This document shows, piece after piece, positions 40,484-51,632 of a DNA stretch of 64,000 nucleotides (position 1 is its first letter; every line of letters starts with the position of its first letter). A program made the translations under genes and the position numbers. The stretch is from contig NZ_CP133018.1 in assembly GCF_030866785.1 (NCBI RefSeq), positions 1,860,001 through 1,924,000 on the forward strand, written 5' to 3'. The notes beneath the pieces are model-generated. The model was given only the letters and a program-made list of their open reading frames with translations. It was not told the DNA's origin and made no database searches. This DNA comes from Agromyces protaetiae. GTDB taxonomy: Bacteria; Actinomycetota; Actinomycetes; Actinomycetales; Microbacteriaceae.

Positions 40484-43354
40484 ATGGCTACGGGCACCCG
40501 GTCGAACAAGCGTGCTTCGGGCGCGAGCACCCGGGCGACCTCGACACGTCAGGCGACGGCGGCGACCAAGAAGCTTCCCGCTTCGCGGGCCTCAAAGCAG
40601 GCGGCGCCCGTCGACGAGCGTCCGAACGTGCTCGTGCGCGCCTGGATGGGGCTCGCGCACGTCGTCGGCGGCGGCGCTCGAGCGCTGGGGCCCGAGACGC
40701 TCGCGAAAGAAGAACGTCGCGACGGGCTGCCCTTCTTCATCGTGCTGCTCGCGGTCGCGGGTGCGGTCATCGAGTGGTTCCTCATCAACGAGCCGGTCGC
40801 GCAGACGCTCGACGCCTGGACCTTCGGCGCCCTCTTCGGTCGCGTCGCCTTCGCGCTCCCCGTGGTCATGCTGCTGTTCGCGGTGTGGCTGTTCAGGCAC
40901 CCGAGCTCGGTGCACGACAACACCCGCATCGGCATCGGGCTCGCCCTGTTGCTGGTCTCCGTCTCGGCGCTCTGCCACATCTTCGGCGGCCAGCCCGCGC
41001 CGAGCGAAGGCATGCCGGTGCTCGCCCGTGCCGGCGGCATCCTCGGCTGGATGCTCGCGGAGCCGCTCGCGTTCCTGATCACGCCGATCGGTGCGACGGC
41101 GGTCGTCATCCTGCTGCTCGTGCTCGCGCTGCTGATCATGACGAAGACCCCGCCGAACCGCATCGGCGCGCGGTTCCGCGAGCTCTACGACTGGCTCTTC
41201 GGCGCGGTCGCCGAGGACGGCGACGACCCGGCCCCCGAACCCGCGCCCAAGAAGAAGCGCGGCCGGGCCGAGCGCACCGAGCAGGTCGAGCTCGACGGCG
41301 TCGACGCAGACGAGGACGCACCCTCTGGGGGCATGCTCCCGTGGTGGCGTCGCAACGACTCGAATCGCGAAGAGGACCCGGCCTTCGAGTCGGCCGGCGC
41401 CGATGGCCTCACCGAGGTGTTCGGCCCCGGCTCGGCCGATGGCAGCTTCGAGACCGCGCTCGAGGGCGAGGGCGGCCCCGATGCCTACGGCACCGAGGTG
41501 CTGAGCGACCTCGAGCGCGCCGAGTCCGCGCTGCAGCGGTTCACCGGCGAGGCGCCGCACGGCGCCACCGGCCTGCGTGCCGACGACGCAGGTGCGACGG
41601 GCGTCATCCCCGGCCTCGACCCGCTCGCCGCCGACGACGACCCCGCGCCGGCGGAGCCGGCGGCCGACGGCCTCGGCGCCGAGCCTGCCGAGCCCGAGCC
41701 CGAGCGTCCGTACCACCTGCCCTCGGCCTCGACCCTCGCCGCCGGCGCACCCGCGAAATCGCGCTCGGCCGTGAACGACGAGGTCGTACGTCAGATCACG
41801 GGCGTGCTCGAGCAGTTCGGCGTCGACGCGAAGGTCACGGGCTTCTCGCGCGGACCGACCGTGACCCAGTACGAGATCGAACTCGGCCCGGGCGTCAAGG
41901 TCGAGCGCGTCACCGCGCTCTCGAAGAACCTCTCCTACGCGGTCGCGTCGAACGAGGTGCGCATCCTCTCTCCGATCCCCGGCAAGAGTGCCATCGGCGT
42001 CGAGATCCCCAACGCCGATCGTGAGATCGTGACCCTCGGCGATGTGCTGCGTTCCGGCGCAGCCGTCGGGGCGAAGCACCCGATGACGATCGGCGTCGGC
42101 AAAGACGTCGGCGGCGGTTATGTCGTGGCGAACCTCGCGAAGATGCCGCATCTCCTCGTCGCCGGCTCGACCGGCTCCGGCAAGTCCAGCTTCGTCAACT
42201 CGATGATCACGAGCCTGCTCATGCGCGCCAAGCCGTCAGAGGTGCGCATGGTGCTGATCGACCCGAAGCGGGTCGAGCTCGCGCCGTACGCGGGCGTTCC
42301 GCACCTGATCACGCCCATCATCACGAACGCCAAGAAGGCGGCCGAGGCGCTGCAGTGGGTCGTGAAAGAGATGGACATGCGGTACGACGACCTCGCGTCG
42401 TTCGGATTCCGCCACATCGACGACTTCAACAAGGCCGTCGTCAACGACGAGATCGTGCTCCCCGCGGGCAGCGAACGCACGCTCAAGCCGTACCCGTATC
42501 TGCTCGTGGTGGTCGACGAGCTCGCGGACCTGATGATGGTCGCCCCGCGCGACGTCGAAGACTCGATCGTCCGGATCACGCAGCTCGCGCGAGCGTCGGG
42601 CATCCATCTCGTCCTCGCGACGCAGCGCCCCTCGGTCGATGTCGTCACGGGTCTGATCAAGGCGAACGTGCCGAGCCGGCTCGCCTTCGCCGTGACGAGC
42701 GTGACCGACTCGCGTGTCATCCTCGATCAGCCGGGCGCCGACAAGCTGATCGGCCAGGGCGACGGTCTGTTCCTGCCGATGGGGGCGTCGAAGCCGATTC
42801 GCGTACAGGGCGCGTGGGTCGCCGAGGGCGAGATCGAGCGCGTCGTCACGCACGTCACCCGGCAGGCCCGGCCCGAGTACCGCAACGATGTGCAGGCGGT
42901 CGTCGAGAAGAAGGAGATCGACGCGGACATCGGCGACGACCTCGAGCTGCTGCTCGCGGCGGCCGAGCTCGTGGTCTCGACGCAGTTCGGCTCGACCTCG
43001 ATGCTGCAGCGCAAGCTGCGGGTCGGTTTCGCCAAAGCCGGCCGGCTCATGGACCTGCTCGAGTCGCGTGAGGTCGTCGGCCCGTCCGAGGGGTCGAAGG
43101 CGCGTGACGTGCTGGTCACCGTGGAGCAGCTTCCGGGCGTGCTGGCGAAGATGCGCGGCGAGGAGCCGGCCACACCGCCGGGCGCGACCGCCGCGCCCGC
43201 CGCACCGCCCGCCGCTCCCGCTGCTGCACCGCCCGCCGCGCCCGTCTCGGACGACGACCGCTACGACGATCCCGTCGGGCGGATCGCCGAGGACCTGCCC
43301 GAGGTCGAGGGCGACTCCGACGAGGACGCCTGGGGGCTCACCGGTCGCGACTGA
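40484..43354 (+). CDS. ftsK: FtsK/SpoIIIE DNA translocase
   Basis: 956 residues. Four transmembrane helices lie between about residues 75 and 225 (for example [17 protein letters not shown] and [15 protein letters not shown]). An acidic/Ala-Pro linker extends to about 430. The motor domain has Walker [11 protein letters not shown] near 560 and Walker [12 protein letters not shown]. The DNA-sequence-reading gamma winged helix is at about 818-880 ([20 protein letters not shown]), followed by a Pro/Ala-rich tail. It pumps chromosome ends through the closing septum. The ATG at 40484 is preferred over an earlier GTG because of the -10 hexamer. Confidence 0.96.
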   Translation: MATGTRSNKRASGASTRATSTRQATAATKKLPASRASKQAAPVDERPNVLVRAWMGLAHVVGGGARALGPETLAKEERRDGLPFFIVLLAVAGAVIEWFLINEPVAQTLDAWTFGALFGRVAFALPVVMLLFAVWLFRHPSSVHDNTRIGIGLALLLVSVSALCHIFGGQPAPSEGMPVLARAGGILGWMLAEPLAFLITPIGATAVVILLLVLALLIMTKTPPNRIGARFRELYDWLFGAVAEDGDDPAPEPAPKKKRGRAERTEQVELDGVDADEDAPSGGMLPWWRRNDSNREEDPAFESAGADGLTEVFGPGSADGSFETALEGEGGPDAYGTEVLSDLERAESALQRFTGEAPHGATGLRADDAGATGVIPGLDPLAADDDPAPAEPAADGLGAEPAEPEPERPYHLPSASTLAAGAPAKSRSAVNDEVVRQITGVLEQFGVDAKVTGFSRGPTVTQYEIELGPGVKVERVTALSKNLSYAVASNEVRILSPIPGKSAIGVEIPNADREIVTLGDVLRSGAAVGAKHPMTIGVGKDVGGGYVVANLAKMPHLLVAGSTGSGKSSFVNSMITSLLMRAKPSEVRMVLIDPKRVELAPYAGVPHLITPIITNAKKAAEALQWVVKEMDMRYDDLASFGFRHIDDFNKAVVNDEIVLPAGSERTLKPYPYLLVVVDELADLMMVAPRDVEDSIVRITQLARASGIHLVLATQRPSVDVVTGLIKANVPSRLAFAVTSVTDSRVILDQPGADKLIGQGDGLFLPMGASKPIRVQGAWVAEGEIERVVTHVTRQARPEYRNDVQAVVEKKEIDADIGDDLELLLAAAELVVSTQFGSTSMLQRKLRVGFAKAGRLMDLLESREVVGPSEGSKARDVLVTVEQLPGVLAKMRGEEPATPPGATAAPAAPPAAPAAAPPAAPVSDDDRYDDPVGRIAEDLPEVEGDSDEDAWGLTGRD

Positions 43355-43362
43355 GCGACGAC

Positions 43363-43368
43363 TATCCT
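43363..43368 (+). promoter_or_regulatory. -10 hexamer of pgsA
   Basis: TATCCT lies 7 nt before the ATG at 43376. The intervening TGGGGG is G-rich but not a good Shine-Dalgarno match. Confidence 0.4.
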
Positions 43369-43375
43369 TGGGGGC

Positions 43376-43975
43376 ATGACCTCCTCCGCCGGAAGCCGCG
43401 CGCGCTCGGCGAACTGGAACCTTCCGAACGCCATCACGATCGTCCGGATCCTGCTCGCGCCGGTCTGCTTCTGGCTCATCCTCGCCGATCAGGGCGACGA
43501 CGTCGTGCTGCGCTGGCTCGCGACCGGACTGTTCGTGCTCGCCATCGCGACCGACGGCATCGACGGCCACATCGCACGCAGCCGGGGCCTGATCACCGAC
43601 CTCGGCAAGCTGCTCGACCCCATCGCCGACAAGCTGCTCACGAGTGGCGCGCTCGTGTGCCTCTCGATCCTCGGCGAGCTCCCGTGGTGGGTCACCGCGC
43701 TCATCATCCTTCGCGAGGTCGGCATCACGGTGTGGCGGCTCGTCGAGCTCCGCCGCGGCAATGTGGTTCCCGCCGCGTCGGGCGGCAAGCTCAAGACCGT
43801 CGTCCAGGCGGTCGCGATCTCGTTCGCGCTCGCGCCGCTGCCGGCGCTGCTCGGCGACTGGGTCGACTGGCTGAACACCGCGCTCATGGCCGCGGCGCTG
43901 GTCCTCACGGTCTGGTCGGGCGCCCTGTACGTCCGCGACGCGGTGGTGCTCGGACGTGAACGCCGGCGCGCCTGA
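43376..43975 (+). CDS. pgsA: CDP-diacylglycerol-glycerol-3-phosphate 3-phosphatidyltransferase
   Basis: 199 residues, an integral membrane enzyme of phosphatidylglycerol synthesis. NLPNAITIVRILLAPVCFWL opens the first helix. The CDP-alcohol phosphotransferase motif is intact: DGIDGHIARSRG then LGKLLDPIADK (pattern DG-AR-G-D-D). About five to six hydrophobic helices follow. It lies 21 bp after ftsK and overlaps the cinA-C gene by 20 bp. The same ftsK-pgsA-cinA-clgR-recA order is widely conserved in actinobacteria. Confidence 0.93.
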   Translation: MTSSAGSRARSANWNLPNAITIVRILLAPVCFWLILADQGDDVVLRWLATGLFVLAIATDGIDGHIARSRGLITDLGKLLDPIADKLLTSGALVCLSILGELPWWVTALIILREVGITVWRLVELRRGNVVPAASGGKLKTVVQAVAISFALAPLPALLGDWVDWLNTALMAAALVLTVWSGALYVRDAVVLGRERRRA

Positions 43976-44510
43976 GGGCGGCGGCGTGCATGAGGCCCGC
44001 CTGAGCGGCGAGCGCGCCGCGCGGCTCGTCGCGCTCCTGGCCGAGCGTGAGCGCACCCTCGCGGTCGCCGAGTCGCTCACGGGCGGACTGGTGGTCGCGC
44101 GCATCGTGTCCGTGCCCGGGGCATCCGCCGTCCTCACCGGAGGCGTCGTCGCCTACGCGACCCAGCTCAAACACACGCTGCTCGGCGTCGACGCGGCGCT
44201 CCTCGCGGAGCGCGGCGCCGTCGACGCCGAAGTCGCGCGGCAGATGGCCGATCGGGTCCGGAACGTCTGCGCGGTGAACGGCCGCGCCGCCGATCTGGGG
44301 CTGGCGACGACGGGCGTGGCCGGGCCGGACCCGCAGGACGGGCATCCGCCGGGCACGGTCCACCTCGGCATCGCCTCAGCCCGGGGCATCCGTGCCGTGT
44401 CGCTCGAGCTGACCGGGAGCCGCGCCGAGATCCGCGCGCAGACCGTCGACGCGCTCATCGAGGAAGCGCTCGCCGAACTGGCCGAGCCGATCTCCACAGG
44501 TGCGGAATAG
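43956..44510 (+). CDS. pncC: CinA C-terminal domain protein (nicotinamide-nucleotide amidase)
   Basis: 184 residues consisting only of the CinA C-terminal domain. LLAERERTLAVAESLTGGLV is the hallmark start; GASAVLTGGVVAYATQLKH, ATTGVAGPDPQDGHPPGTVH and LELTGSRAEIRAQTVDALIE complete it. Stand-alone versions deamidate nicotinamide mononucleotide in NAD salvage. The GTG at 43956 overlaps the end of pgsA by 20 bp; GTG at 43986 is an alternative. The gene is probably in the ftsK-pgsA transcription unit. Confidence 0.88.
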   Translation: MNAGAPEGGGVHEARLSGERAARLVALLAERERTLAVAESLTGGLVVARIVSVPGASAVLTGGVVAYATQLKHTLLGVDAALLAERGAVDAEVARQMADRVRNVCAVNGRAADLGLATTGVAGPDPQDGHPPGTVHLGIASARGIRAVSLELTGSRAEIRAQTVDALIEEALAELAEPISTGAE

Positions 44511-44541
44511 GGTTCGTGAACTCCCTGTTACATACACCGGG

Positions 44542-44565
44542 TTCACACGGAAGGTCCAGTGTGAA
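44542..44565. promoter_or_regulatory. Inverted repeat upstream of the XRE regulator gene
   Basis: TTCACAC (44542-44548) and GTGTGAA (44559-44565) form a perfect inverted repeat with 10 bp between, directly upstream of a TAGAGT -10-like hexamer (44570-44575). It is a candidate operator, perhaps for the regulator encoded downstream. Confidence 0.5.
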
Positions 44566-44642
44566 ACGCTAGAGTCAAGGCATGGTGGCAGGGGTAATCT
44601 GACCCTCCCGCTTCTGGCTCGACCCAAGTGAAGGAGGTTCCG

Positions 44643-44951
44643 ATGGTTCTGGTTCGACAGGAGATCGGCGACGTGCTGAGGGACTTCCGACTCCAGAAGG
44701 GTCGCACGCTCCGTCAGGTCGCGAGCAAGGCGAGCGTCGCGCTCGGCTACCTCAGCGAGGTCGAGCGCGGTCAGAAAGAGGCGTCGAGTGAGATCCTCGC
44801 CTCGGTGGCCGATGCACTCGACACGCCCATCTCCGTGATCATGCACGAGGTCGGCGACCGCATCGCGGTCCTCGAGGGCGTGACTCCGGTTCCCGACAGT
44901 CTGCCCGATGAGCTCGTCGCCGAGTTCGACGCGGACATGATGGTCCGCTGA
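44643..44951 (+). CDS. clgR: XRE-family regulator, ClgR type
   Basis: 102 residues. A Cro/CI helix-turn-helix fills residues 5-65: IGDVLRDFRLQKGRTLRQVA, then SVALGYLSEVERGQKEASSE and ILASVADALDTPISVI. Position after pgsA/cinA and before recA, together with this sequence, matches ClgR, which activates clp protease and related genes in mycobacteria and corynebacteria. AAGGAGG precedes the ATG. A strong UUCG-type hairpin follows. Confidence 0.85.
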   Translation: MVLVRQEIGDVLRDFRLQKGRTLRQVASKASVALGYLSEVERGQKEASSEILASVADALDTPISVIMHEVGDRIAVLEGVTPVPDSLPDELVAEFDADMMVR

Positions 44952-44970
44952 CCCACACGATTCCATACGC

Positions 44971-45000
44971 GCACCGGCCGGTCTTCGGACCGGCCGGTGC
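44971..45000 (+). terminator. Hairpin terminator with a TTCG loop
   Basis: A perfect 13-bp stem (44971-44983 with 44988-45000) closes on C(TTCG)G, an exceptionally stable tetraloop, followed by TGTGTTCC. It separates the clgR-like gene from the recA region. Confidence 0.85.
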
Positions 45001-45048
45001 TGTGTTCCCCCGAGATGTGCCACGCCCGCCGGTGATTGCGAAAGTTTC

Positions 45049-45276
45049 ATGAAGCTCAGCGAGTTCAACGTCGCGGTCGACGACGAGTTCGGCGCCGGCT
45101 ACGGGCGGGTGCTCCTGCAGGACCTCACGCTCGAGGCGCTGGGTGGGCGCACGCCGCGCGAGGCGCTCGGCGCGGGCATCGCGCCGCGCGACGTCTGGCT
45201 CGCGCTCTGCGAGGCGACGGATGTCCCGGCCGCGCGCCGTCACGGCGTCGGGCAGCGCGAGCCCGGAACGCGGTGA
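45049..45276 (+). CDS. DUF3046 family protein
   Basis: 75 residues. MKLSEFNVAVDDEFG, LTLEALGGRTPREALGAGI and PRDVWLALCEATDVP match DUF3046, a small actinobacterial family usually encoded just upstream of recA, as here. Function unknown. No clear ribosome binding site; AAAGTTTC precedes the ATG. Confidence 0.85.
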   Translation: MKLSEFNVAVDDEFGAGYGRVLLQDLTLEALGGRTPREALGAGIAPRDVWLALCEATDVPAARRHGVGQREPGTR

Positions 45277-45315
45277 GCGCGCGGGCGAAGACGCCTTCGA
45301 CACGCGGCGTGTCAC

Positions 45316-45346
45316 TCGAACATCTGTTCGGATCGCGGAGTAGGCT
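45316..45346 (+). promoter_or_regulatory. SOS box and -10 of recA
   Basis: TCGAACATCTGTTCGG (45316-45331) matches the actinobacterial LexA box TCGAAC-N4-GTTCGA at 11 of 12 fixed positions. TAGGCT (45341-45346) follows as a -10, so bound LexA would cover the promoter. The predicted leader to recA is about 190 nt. Confidence 0.8.
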
Positions 45347-45542
45347 CCTGCACAGCTGAGGTCTCGATCGACGTCCTCCCCATCACACGACTCCCCGTCG
45401 GGCGATGTCGGTGGCCGGCTCTATCGTCGGAGTCGAACGGAACTTCCGCACCCGCCTTGTCGTGACGCTCGCGAAGGTCAGCCAGACCGAGTCACCGCGA
45501 CAGCCTGAAGGCAGCCGAACCGAGCTTCGAAGGAGCCAGCAC

Positions 45543-46607
<1,065 letters not shown>

Positions 46608-46684
46608 CCGGCGACGATGCGGGCGGCTGACGCCGCACGCACGGACCGTACCGACGGCAGAGCGCGAGACCGGGGAGGGGAGCG

Positions 46685-47491
46685 ATGCGCGACACATCAC
46701 GTGGTGGCGAGACCGAGCACCTCGCCCCGGTCTCGTATCTTCCGTGGGCGATTCCGGGCGTCGACCGGGGCGGCGACGCGAGTGCGCGCCGGAGCGCGCG
46801 TCCCGCCGCCGAGGTCGACTCCGATCGCGAGGTCGATGCCGAGGTCGATGCCGAGGCCGACGCCGACCGCTGGAACGAGGCGTCAGACGACGACTCGTGC
46901 GAGCGTCTGCAACGGCAGTATCCGGCGCGGCGAGGCACGCATCCCGCTCGAACGGGTTCGGGTCGCCCGGTGGCGCATCTCGACGGGCGTGCCGAGACCG
47001 CCGACCCGGCTGAGCCGGGCGTCGAGCGCGACGCGCGCATCGACCGGTTGGTGATCGGCCGCCTCCGCAGATCGTCGCTCTCGGTCGCCGAGGTGCGCGA
47101 CGTTCTGACCGAGCACGGTCTCGATGAGGCCGAGGTCGACGAGTGGATCGAGCGCTACGAGCGGCTCGGCTATCTCAACGATGTGCGGCTCGCCGAGCAA
47201 CTCGTCCGCACCGGCGCCGAGCGGCGCGGGCGCGGAAGCGGTGCGATCCTCGCCGAGCTCACCCGGCGCGGCGTGAGCGCCGAGGCGACCCGGGCCGCGC
47301 TCGAGGCTCTCGATCCCGACCTCGAGCGGAACACGGCACTCGCGGTCGCCGAGCGCCGGGCCCGCCAGCTCGGTGGGCTCGACCGCCAGGTCGCCGAGCG
47401 GCGACTCACGGCATTCCTGCAGCGACGCGGCTACGACGGCGCCGTCGTGCGCGAGGCGGTTGCCGCGGCCCTCTCCACACACGGATCGTAG
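46685..47491 (+). CDS. recX: Regulatory protein RecX with long N-terminal extension
   Basis: 268 residues, about 100 more than usual. The RecX three-helix repeats occupy about 120-265 ([60 protein letters not shown]). The first ~110 residues are low-complexity and acidic, partly from a 12-bp DNA repeat at 46829-46864 encoding EVDA. RecX restrains RecA filaments. GGGGAGGGG precedes the ATG, supporting the long form, although an internal start cannot be excluded. Confidence 0.88.
   Translation: MRDTSRGGETEHLAPVSYLPWAIPGVDRGGDASARRSARPAAEVDSDREVDAEVDAEADADRWNEASDDDSCERLQRQYPARRGTHPARTGSGRPVAHLDGRAETADPAEPGVERDARIDRLVIGRLRRSSLSVAEVRDVLTEHGLDEAEVDEWIERYERLGYLNDVRLAEQLVRTGAERRGRGSGAILAELTRRGVSAEATRAALEALDPDLERNTALAVAERRARQLGGLDRQVAERRLTAFLQRRGYDGAVVREAVAAALSTHGS
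46829..46864 (+). repeat. 12-bp tandem repeat in recX
   Basis: Three units, GAGGTCGATGCC at 46829 and 46841 and GAGGCCGACGCC at 46853, encode EVDA, EVDA and EADA. Confidence 0.85.
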
Positions 47492-47523
47492 GCCGCGCGG
47501 ATCGCTCGTAGACTGGATCGATC

Positions 47524-49143
47524 ATGAGCACCCTCAACGAGGCCGCGCCCGCCGAGGCCGCGCCCGCCGAGACCGCGCCCGCCGAGACCGCGACGATCGC
47601 GCCGCGCACCTACGAGGTGCGCACGTTCGGCTGCCAGATGAACGTGCACGACTCCGAGCGCCTGTCGGGTTCGCTCGAGGCGGCGGGCTATGTCCCGGCC
47701 GACGGCGTCGAGCCCGACATCGTCGTCATCAACACCTGTGCCGTGCGCGAGAACGCCGACAACAAGCTCTACGGCAATCTCGGCCACCTCGCGAGCGTCA
47801 AGAAGCGCCACGCGGGCATGCAGATCGCCGTCGGCGGCTGCCTCGCGCAGAAAGACAAGAACGTCATCCTCGAGAAGGCCCCCTGGGTCGACGTCGTCTT
47901 CGGCACACACAACATGGGCGCGCTGCCGAGCCTGCTCGAACGCGCCAGGCACAACGAGGAGGCGCAGCTCGAGATCCTCGATGCGCTCGAGGTCTTCCCG
48001 TCGACGCTGCCGACCAAGCGTGACTCGAGCTACAGCGGCTGGGTCTCCATCTCCGTGGGCTGCAACAACACGTGCACGTTCTGCATCGTGCCGTCGCTTC
48101 GCGGCAAAGAGAAGGACCGCCGCCCGGGTGAGATCCTCGCCGAGATCCAGGCCCTCGTCGACGACGGCGCCATCGAGGTGACGCTCCTCGGCCAGAACGT
48201 GAACTCCTACGGGGTCGAGTTCGGCGACCGGCAGGCGTTCGGCAAGCTGCTGCGCGCGGCCGGGCAGATCGAGGGTCTCGAGCGCATCCGCTTCACGAGC
48301 CCGCACCCCGCGGCGTTCACCGACGACGTCATCGATGCGATGGCCGAGACGCCGAACGTCATGCCGCAGCTGCACATGCCGTTGCAGTCCGGTTCCGACC
48401 GGGTGCTCAAAGCGATGCGCCGGTCGTACCGATCCGAACGGTTCCTCGGCATCCTCGACCGGGTGCGCGCCCGGATCCCCGACGCGGCGATCTCGACCGA
48501 CATCATCGTCGGATTCCCGGGCGAGACCGAGGAGGACTTCCAAGAGACGCTCCGCGTGGTCGAGGCGGCGCGGTTCGCATCGGCGTTCACGTTCCAGTAC
48601 TCGGTGCGTCCGGGCACGCCGGCCGCGACCATGGACGACCAGATCCCGAAAACCGTCGTGCAAGAGCGGTACGAGCGGCTCACGGCCCTGCAGGATCGCA
48701 TCTCGCGCGAAGAGAACGAGCGGGTGATCGGTCGCTCGGTCGAGGTGCTGGTGTCGACCGGCGAGGGCAAGAAGGATGCGGAGACGCACCGGCTCTCGGG
48801 CCGCGCCGAAGACAGCAGGCTCGTGCACTTCGAGGTCCCTGCGGGCTCCGAGCAGCCCCGCCCGGGCGATGTCGTCTCCGTGACGATCACCGAGGCGGGG
48901 TCGTTCCACCTCATCGCCGACGCGGTCGACGGCTCGCCGCTCACGATCCGGCGCACTCGAGCCGGCGACGCCTGGGATCGGCAGCAGGCCGACAGCTGCG
49001 GTGTGCCCACGACGCCGGGGGCTTCGAGCGCCGCCGCCGGGCGGGTCTCGCTCGGCCTGCCATCGCTCAGGGTGCGAGATCCGCTCGTCGCCCCGGGTGT
49101 GGGCACCATGCCGATCTACGATCCGACCGACTCACAACGCTGA
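47524..49143 (+). CDS. miaB: tRNA-2-methylthio-N6-dimethylallyladenosine synthase
   Basis: 539 residues. It adds a methylthio group to i6A37 of tRNA. The N-terminal UPF0004 domain has three cluster-binding cysteines in [19 protein letters not shown] and GGCLAQKD. The radical SAM domain has [11 protein letters not shown], and a TRAM domain lies near 415-470. Beyond that a ~65-residue tail is unusual. The N-terminal [17 protein letters not shown] comes from a 15-bp DNA repeat (47539-47583 plus). TAGACT lies 9 nt upstream of the ATG. It is 1 nt from miaA, which makes its substrate. Confidence 0.96.
   Translation: MSTLNEAAPAEAAPAETAPAETATIAPRTYEVRTFGCQMNVHDSERLSGSLEAAGYVPADGVEPDIVVINTCAVRENADNKLYGNLGHLASVKKRHAGMQIAVGGCLAQKDKNVILEKAPWVDVVFGTHNMGALPSLLERARHNEEAQLEILDALEVFPSTLPTKRDSSYSGWVSISVGCNNTCTFCIVPSLRGKEKDRRPGEILAEIQALVDDGAIEVTLLGQNVNSYGVEFGDRQAFGKLLRAAGQIEGLERIRFTSPHPAAFTDDVIDAMAETPNVMPQLHMPLQSGSDRVLKAMRRSYRSERFLGILDRVRARIPDAAISTDIIVGFPGETEEDFQETLRVVEAARFASAFTFQYSVRPGTPAATMDDQIPKTVVQERYERLTALQDRISREENERVIGRSVEVLVSTGEGKKDAETHRLSGRAEDSRLVHFEVPAGSEQPRPGDVVSVTITEAGSFHLIADAVDGSPLTIRRTRAGDAWDRQQADSCGVPTTPGASSAAAGRVSLGLPSLRVRDPLVAPGVGTMPIYDPTDSQR
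47539..47583 (+). repeat. 15-bp tandem repeat at the start of miaB
   Basis: Units starting at 47539, 47554 and 47569 (GAGGCCGCGCCCGCC, third with GAGACC) encode EAAPA-like pentapeptides; a partial fourth follows at 47584. Confidence 0.85.
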
Positions 49144-49144
49144 C

Positions 49145-50065
49145 GTGACTCTCATCGCGATCGTCGGCGCGACCGGCACCGGGAAATCCGGCTTCGCGCT
49201 CGACCTCGCCGACGCCCTGTCGCGCACCGGACGTGCCGCCGAGGTCGTGAACGCCGATGCCATGCAGCTGTACCGCGGCATGGACATCGGCACCGCGAAG
49301 CTCGGCCCCGGCGAACGCCGCGGCGTGCCGCATCGGCTGCTCGACGTGCTCGACGTCACCGACGAGGCATCGGCGGCCGTATATCAGGCCGCGGCGCGCA
49401 GCGAGATCGAGCGCATCGAGACGGCCGGCTCCGTCGCGCTCCTCGTCGGCGGCTCCGGTCTGTACGTGTCCGGCGTGATTCACGACTTCCGATTCCCGGG
49501 CACCGATCCGGCGATCCGGGCGCGGCTCGAGACCGAGCTCGCGACCCTCGGCGCGGGCGCGCTGCACGCCCGGCTGCGCGAGATCGACCCCGAGACCGCC
49601 GCGAGCGCCGATCCGGCGAACGGGCGTCGGCTCGTCCGGGCGCTCGAGGTCATCGAGCTGACCGGCGAGCCCAAGGCGGCACGCCTGCCCGACGAACCGG
49701 TGCCGTGGCGCCCGCACCACGTCGTCCATCTCCACAGCGATCGCCCGTCGCTCGTCGAGCGCCTCAACCGGCGAGTCGAGGCCATGTGGGCGACCGGTCT
49801 CGTGGACGAGGTCTCCGGCCTACTGCCCGCGGGTCTCGAGCGCGGCGTCACCGCGCGGAGGGCGATCGGCTACGCGCAGGCGCTCGCCCAGCTCGACGGG
49901 CGGATGACCCGATCCGAAGCGATCGCGGAGACCCAGCAGCTCACCCGGATCTACGCCCGCCGGCAGGTGAGCTGGTTCAAGCGCTACCCCAGCCAGGTCG
50001 TGCTCGACGCCACCGACCCGGCCGCTCGCGCGGGCGAGCTGCGTCGCTTGGCCGCCCTAGACTGA
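49145..50065 (+). CDS. miaA: tRNA dimethylallyltransferase
   Basis: 306 residues. It prenylates A37 of tRNAs, the step before MiaB. The P-loop [20 protein letters not shown] is at the N-terminus; [40 protein letters not shown] and [13 protein letters not shown] follow. A late [17 protein letters not shown] and [18 protein letters not shown] bind tRNA. The GTG start lies 1 nt after the miaB stop. Confidence 0.96.
   Translation: MTLIAIVGATGTGKSGFALDLADALSRTGRAAEVVNADAMQLYRGMDIGTAKLGPGERRGVPHRLLDVLDVTDEASAAVYQAAARSEIERIETAGSVALLVGGSGLYVSGVIHDFRFPGTDPAIRARLETELATLGAGALHARLREIDPETAASADPANGRRLVRALEVIELTGEPKAARLPDEPVPWRPHHVVHLHSDRPSLVERLNRRVEAMWATGLVDEVSGLLPAGLERGVTARRAIGYAQALAQLDGRMTRSEAIAETQQLTRIYARRQVSWFKRYPSQVVLDATDPAARAGELRRLAALD
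50058..50063 (+). promoter_or_regulatory. -10 hexamer before dapF
   Basis: TAGACT lies 7 nt before the ATG at 50071, inside the end of miaA. This would give dapF its own leaderless transcript although it also follows miaA by 5 nt. Confidence 0.4.
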
Positions 50066-50070
50066 TCCGC

Positions 50071-50952
50071 ATGCCATTCGATCTGCGGTTCACCAAGGGG
50101 CAGGGCACCGGCAACGACTTCGTGCTGTTCGCCGACCCCGAGGGGGACACCGAGCTCACGCCGTCGCAGATCGCCGCGGTGTGCGACCGGCGGTTCGGGG
50201 TCGGCGCCGACGGACTCATTCGCGCGGTGCGGTCGCGCAATCTCGAAGCCGGCGCGTCGGCGATCGCCGAGGCCCGCGACGCGGTGTGGTTCATGGACTA
50301 CTGGAACGCCGACGGCTCGGTCTCCGAGATGTGCGGCAACGGCATCCGGGTGTTCACGTCGTATCTGCTCGATCAAGGGTTCGTCGAGCTGCCCGCCGGC
50401 GGCGAGCTCGCGATCGGCACGCGCGCCGGGGTCCGCCGGGTGAGCCGGTCGGCCGACGGATTCCAGGCCGATCTCGGTGTCTGGCGGCTGTCGGGAGACG
50501 ACTCGCTGGTGCGCGCCAAGAGCCTGCCGGTCGCCCGTCCCGGCCTCGGCATCGATGTCGGGAACCCGCACGTCGTGGTCGCGCTGGCCGACGACGACGA
50601 GCTCGCCGGGCTCGACCTCGGGTACGCGCCCATCCTCGAGCCCGAGCTGCCGGCCGGCGCGAACGTCGAGTTCGTGGTTCCCGCGGATCCGCTCGTCGAA
50701 GACGGCATCGGACGCATCCGCATGCGCGTGCACGAACGCGGTTCCGGCGAGACGCTGTCGTGCGGCACCGGTGCGGTGGCCGCGGCGCTCGCGGTGCGGC
50801 ACTGGGCCGGCGCGGGGGCGCCGAAGGACTGGCGGGTGCAGGTGCCGGGTGGCACGCTCGGCGTTCGCATGTTCGACGCCGCCGATGGCGAGCACGTGGC
50901 GCTGTCCGGCCCGGCCGAGCTCGTGTTCGACGGTGTGCTGAGCCTGGCCTGA
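50071..50952 (+). CDS. dapF: Diaminopimelate epimerase
   Basis: 293 residues. It interconverts LL- and meso-diaminopimelate for lysine and peptidoglycan. Both catalytic cysteines are present, in [10 protein letters not shown] (about Cys88) and [16 protein letters not shown] (about Cys231). [17 protein letters not shown] at the N-terminus and GNPHVVV are family features. It is 5 nt downstream of miaA and converges on the methyltransferase gene. Confidence 0.96.
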   Translation: MPFDLRFTKGQGTGNDFVLFADPEGDTELTPSQIAAVCDRRFGVGADGLIRAVRSRNLEAGASAIAEARDAVWFMDYWNADGSVSEMCGNGIRVFTSYLLDQGFVELPAGGELAIGTRAGVRRVSRSADGFQADLGVWRLSGDDSLVRAKSLPVARPGLGIDVGNPHVVVALADDDELAGLDLGYAPILEPELPAGANVEFVVPADPLVEDGIGRIRMRVHERGSGETLSCGTGAVAAALAVRHWAGAGAPKDWRVQVPGGTLGVRMFDAADGEHVALSGPAELVFDGVLSLA

Positions 50953-50979
50953 CGACGTCGTTCCCGGCGCGACGGGCGT

Positions 50980-51588
50980 TCAGCCGCGACGGACCTCGAG
51001 CAGCCGGAACCCCTTCGACGTTGCGGCCCGCGTCACCTCGTAGCCATCGGCGAACTCGGTCGCGAGCCAACGCTGGAACGAGTCGGCGCCGAGGTGCTTC
51101 TGCACGACGAGCCAGGCGGCGGCGTCCGATTCGAGTCGCGGCAGCCACTCGTGCATGAGGCCGTGCAGCACGGCCTTGCCGACCCGGATCGGCGGATTCG
51201 ACCAGATCGCGGCGAAGCGCACGTCCTCGGGAACATCGGCGGCCAGCACGGCGTTCACATTGGTGACGCCGAGGCGCTTGGCGTTGCGTCGCACGAGGTC
51301 GAGGGCCCGCTCGTTGACGTCGAGGGCCCAGACCGTGGCATCCGGCGACGCCATCGCCATCGTGAGCGCCATGGGGCCCCAGCCCGCGCCGAGGTCGAGC
51401 AGATGCCCCGTCGAGGGTGGCTCGGGCACGGCGTCGAGGAGCGCCTGGGTGCCGGCGTCGACGTGCTGCGGGCTGAACACGGCGGGTGCCGTCACGACCT
51501 TCAGGTCGCGGCCAGCGAGACGGACCGCGATCTCGCGAAGCGCCCCAGGCGCGGCCGGGCTCGACGAGAAGTAGTGCTCCTGGGACAT
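50980..51588 (-). CDS. Class I SAM-dependent methyltransferase (RsmC/RlmG-like)
   Basis: 202 residues. The SAM-binding LLDLGAGWGPMALTMAMA is near residue 63, with ALDVNERALDLVRRNAKRLG after it. The catalytic IWSNPPIRVG fits the NPP(Y/F) motif of enzymes that methylate exocyclic amines of guanine in rRNA. A short N-terminal segment HYFSSSPAAPG precedes it. The single-domain length suits small actinobacterial members. The ATG has TAGGTT 6 nt upstream and no ribosome binding site. It is divergent from hflX. Confidence 0.87.
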   Translation of the reverse strand: MSQEHYFSSSPAAPGALREIAVRLAGRDLKVVTAPAVFSPQHVDAGTQALLDAVPEPPSTGHLLDLGAGWGPMALTMAMASPDATVWALDVNERALDLVRRNAKRLGVTNVNAVLAADVPEDVRFAAIWSNPPIRVGKAVLHGLMHEWLPRLESDAAAWLVVQKHLGADSFQRWLATEFADGYEVTRAATSKGFRLLEVRRG

Positions 51589-51594
51589 AGGGGG

Positions 51595-51600
51595 AACCTA
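51595..51600 (-). promoter_or_regulatory. -10 hexamer of the methyltransferase gene
   Basis: On the minus strand TAGGTT lies 6 nt before the ATG at 51588; it lies 18 bp from the hexamer serving hflX on the other strand. Confidence 0.45.
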
Positions 51601-51618
51601 TCGCACAGGAATCAGAAG

Positions 51619-51624
51619 TAGGGT
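51619..51624 (+). promoter_or_regulatory. -10 hexamer of hflX
   Basis: TAGGGT lies 8 nt before the ATG at 51633. A GGAG within the interval could also serve as ribosome binding site, so this start is not clearly leaderless. Confidence 0.4.
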
Positions 51625-51632
51625 GGAGACAT

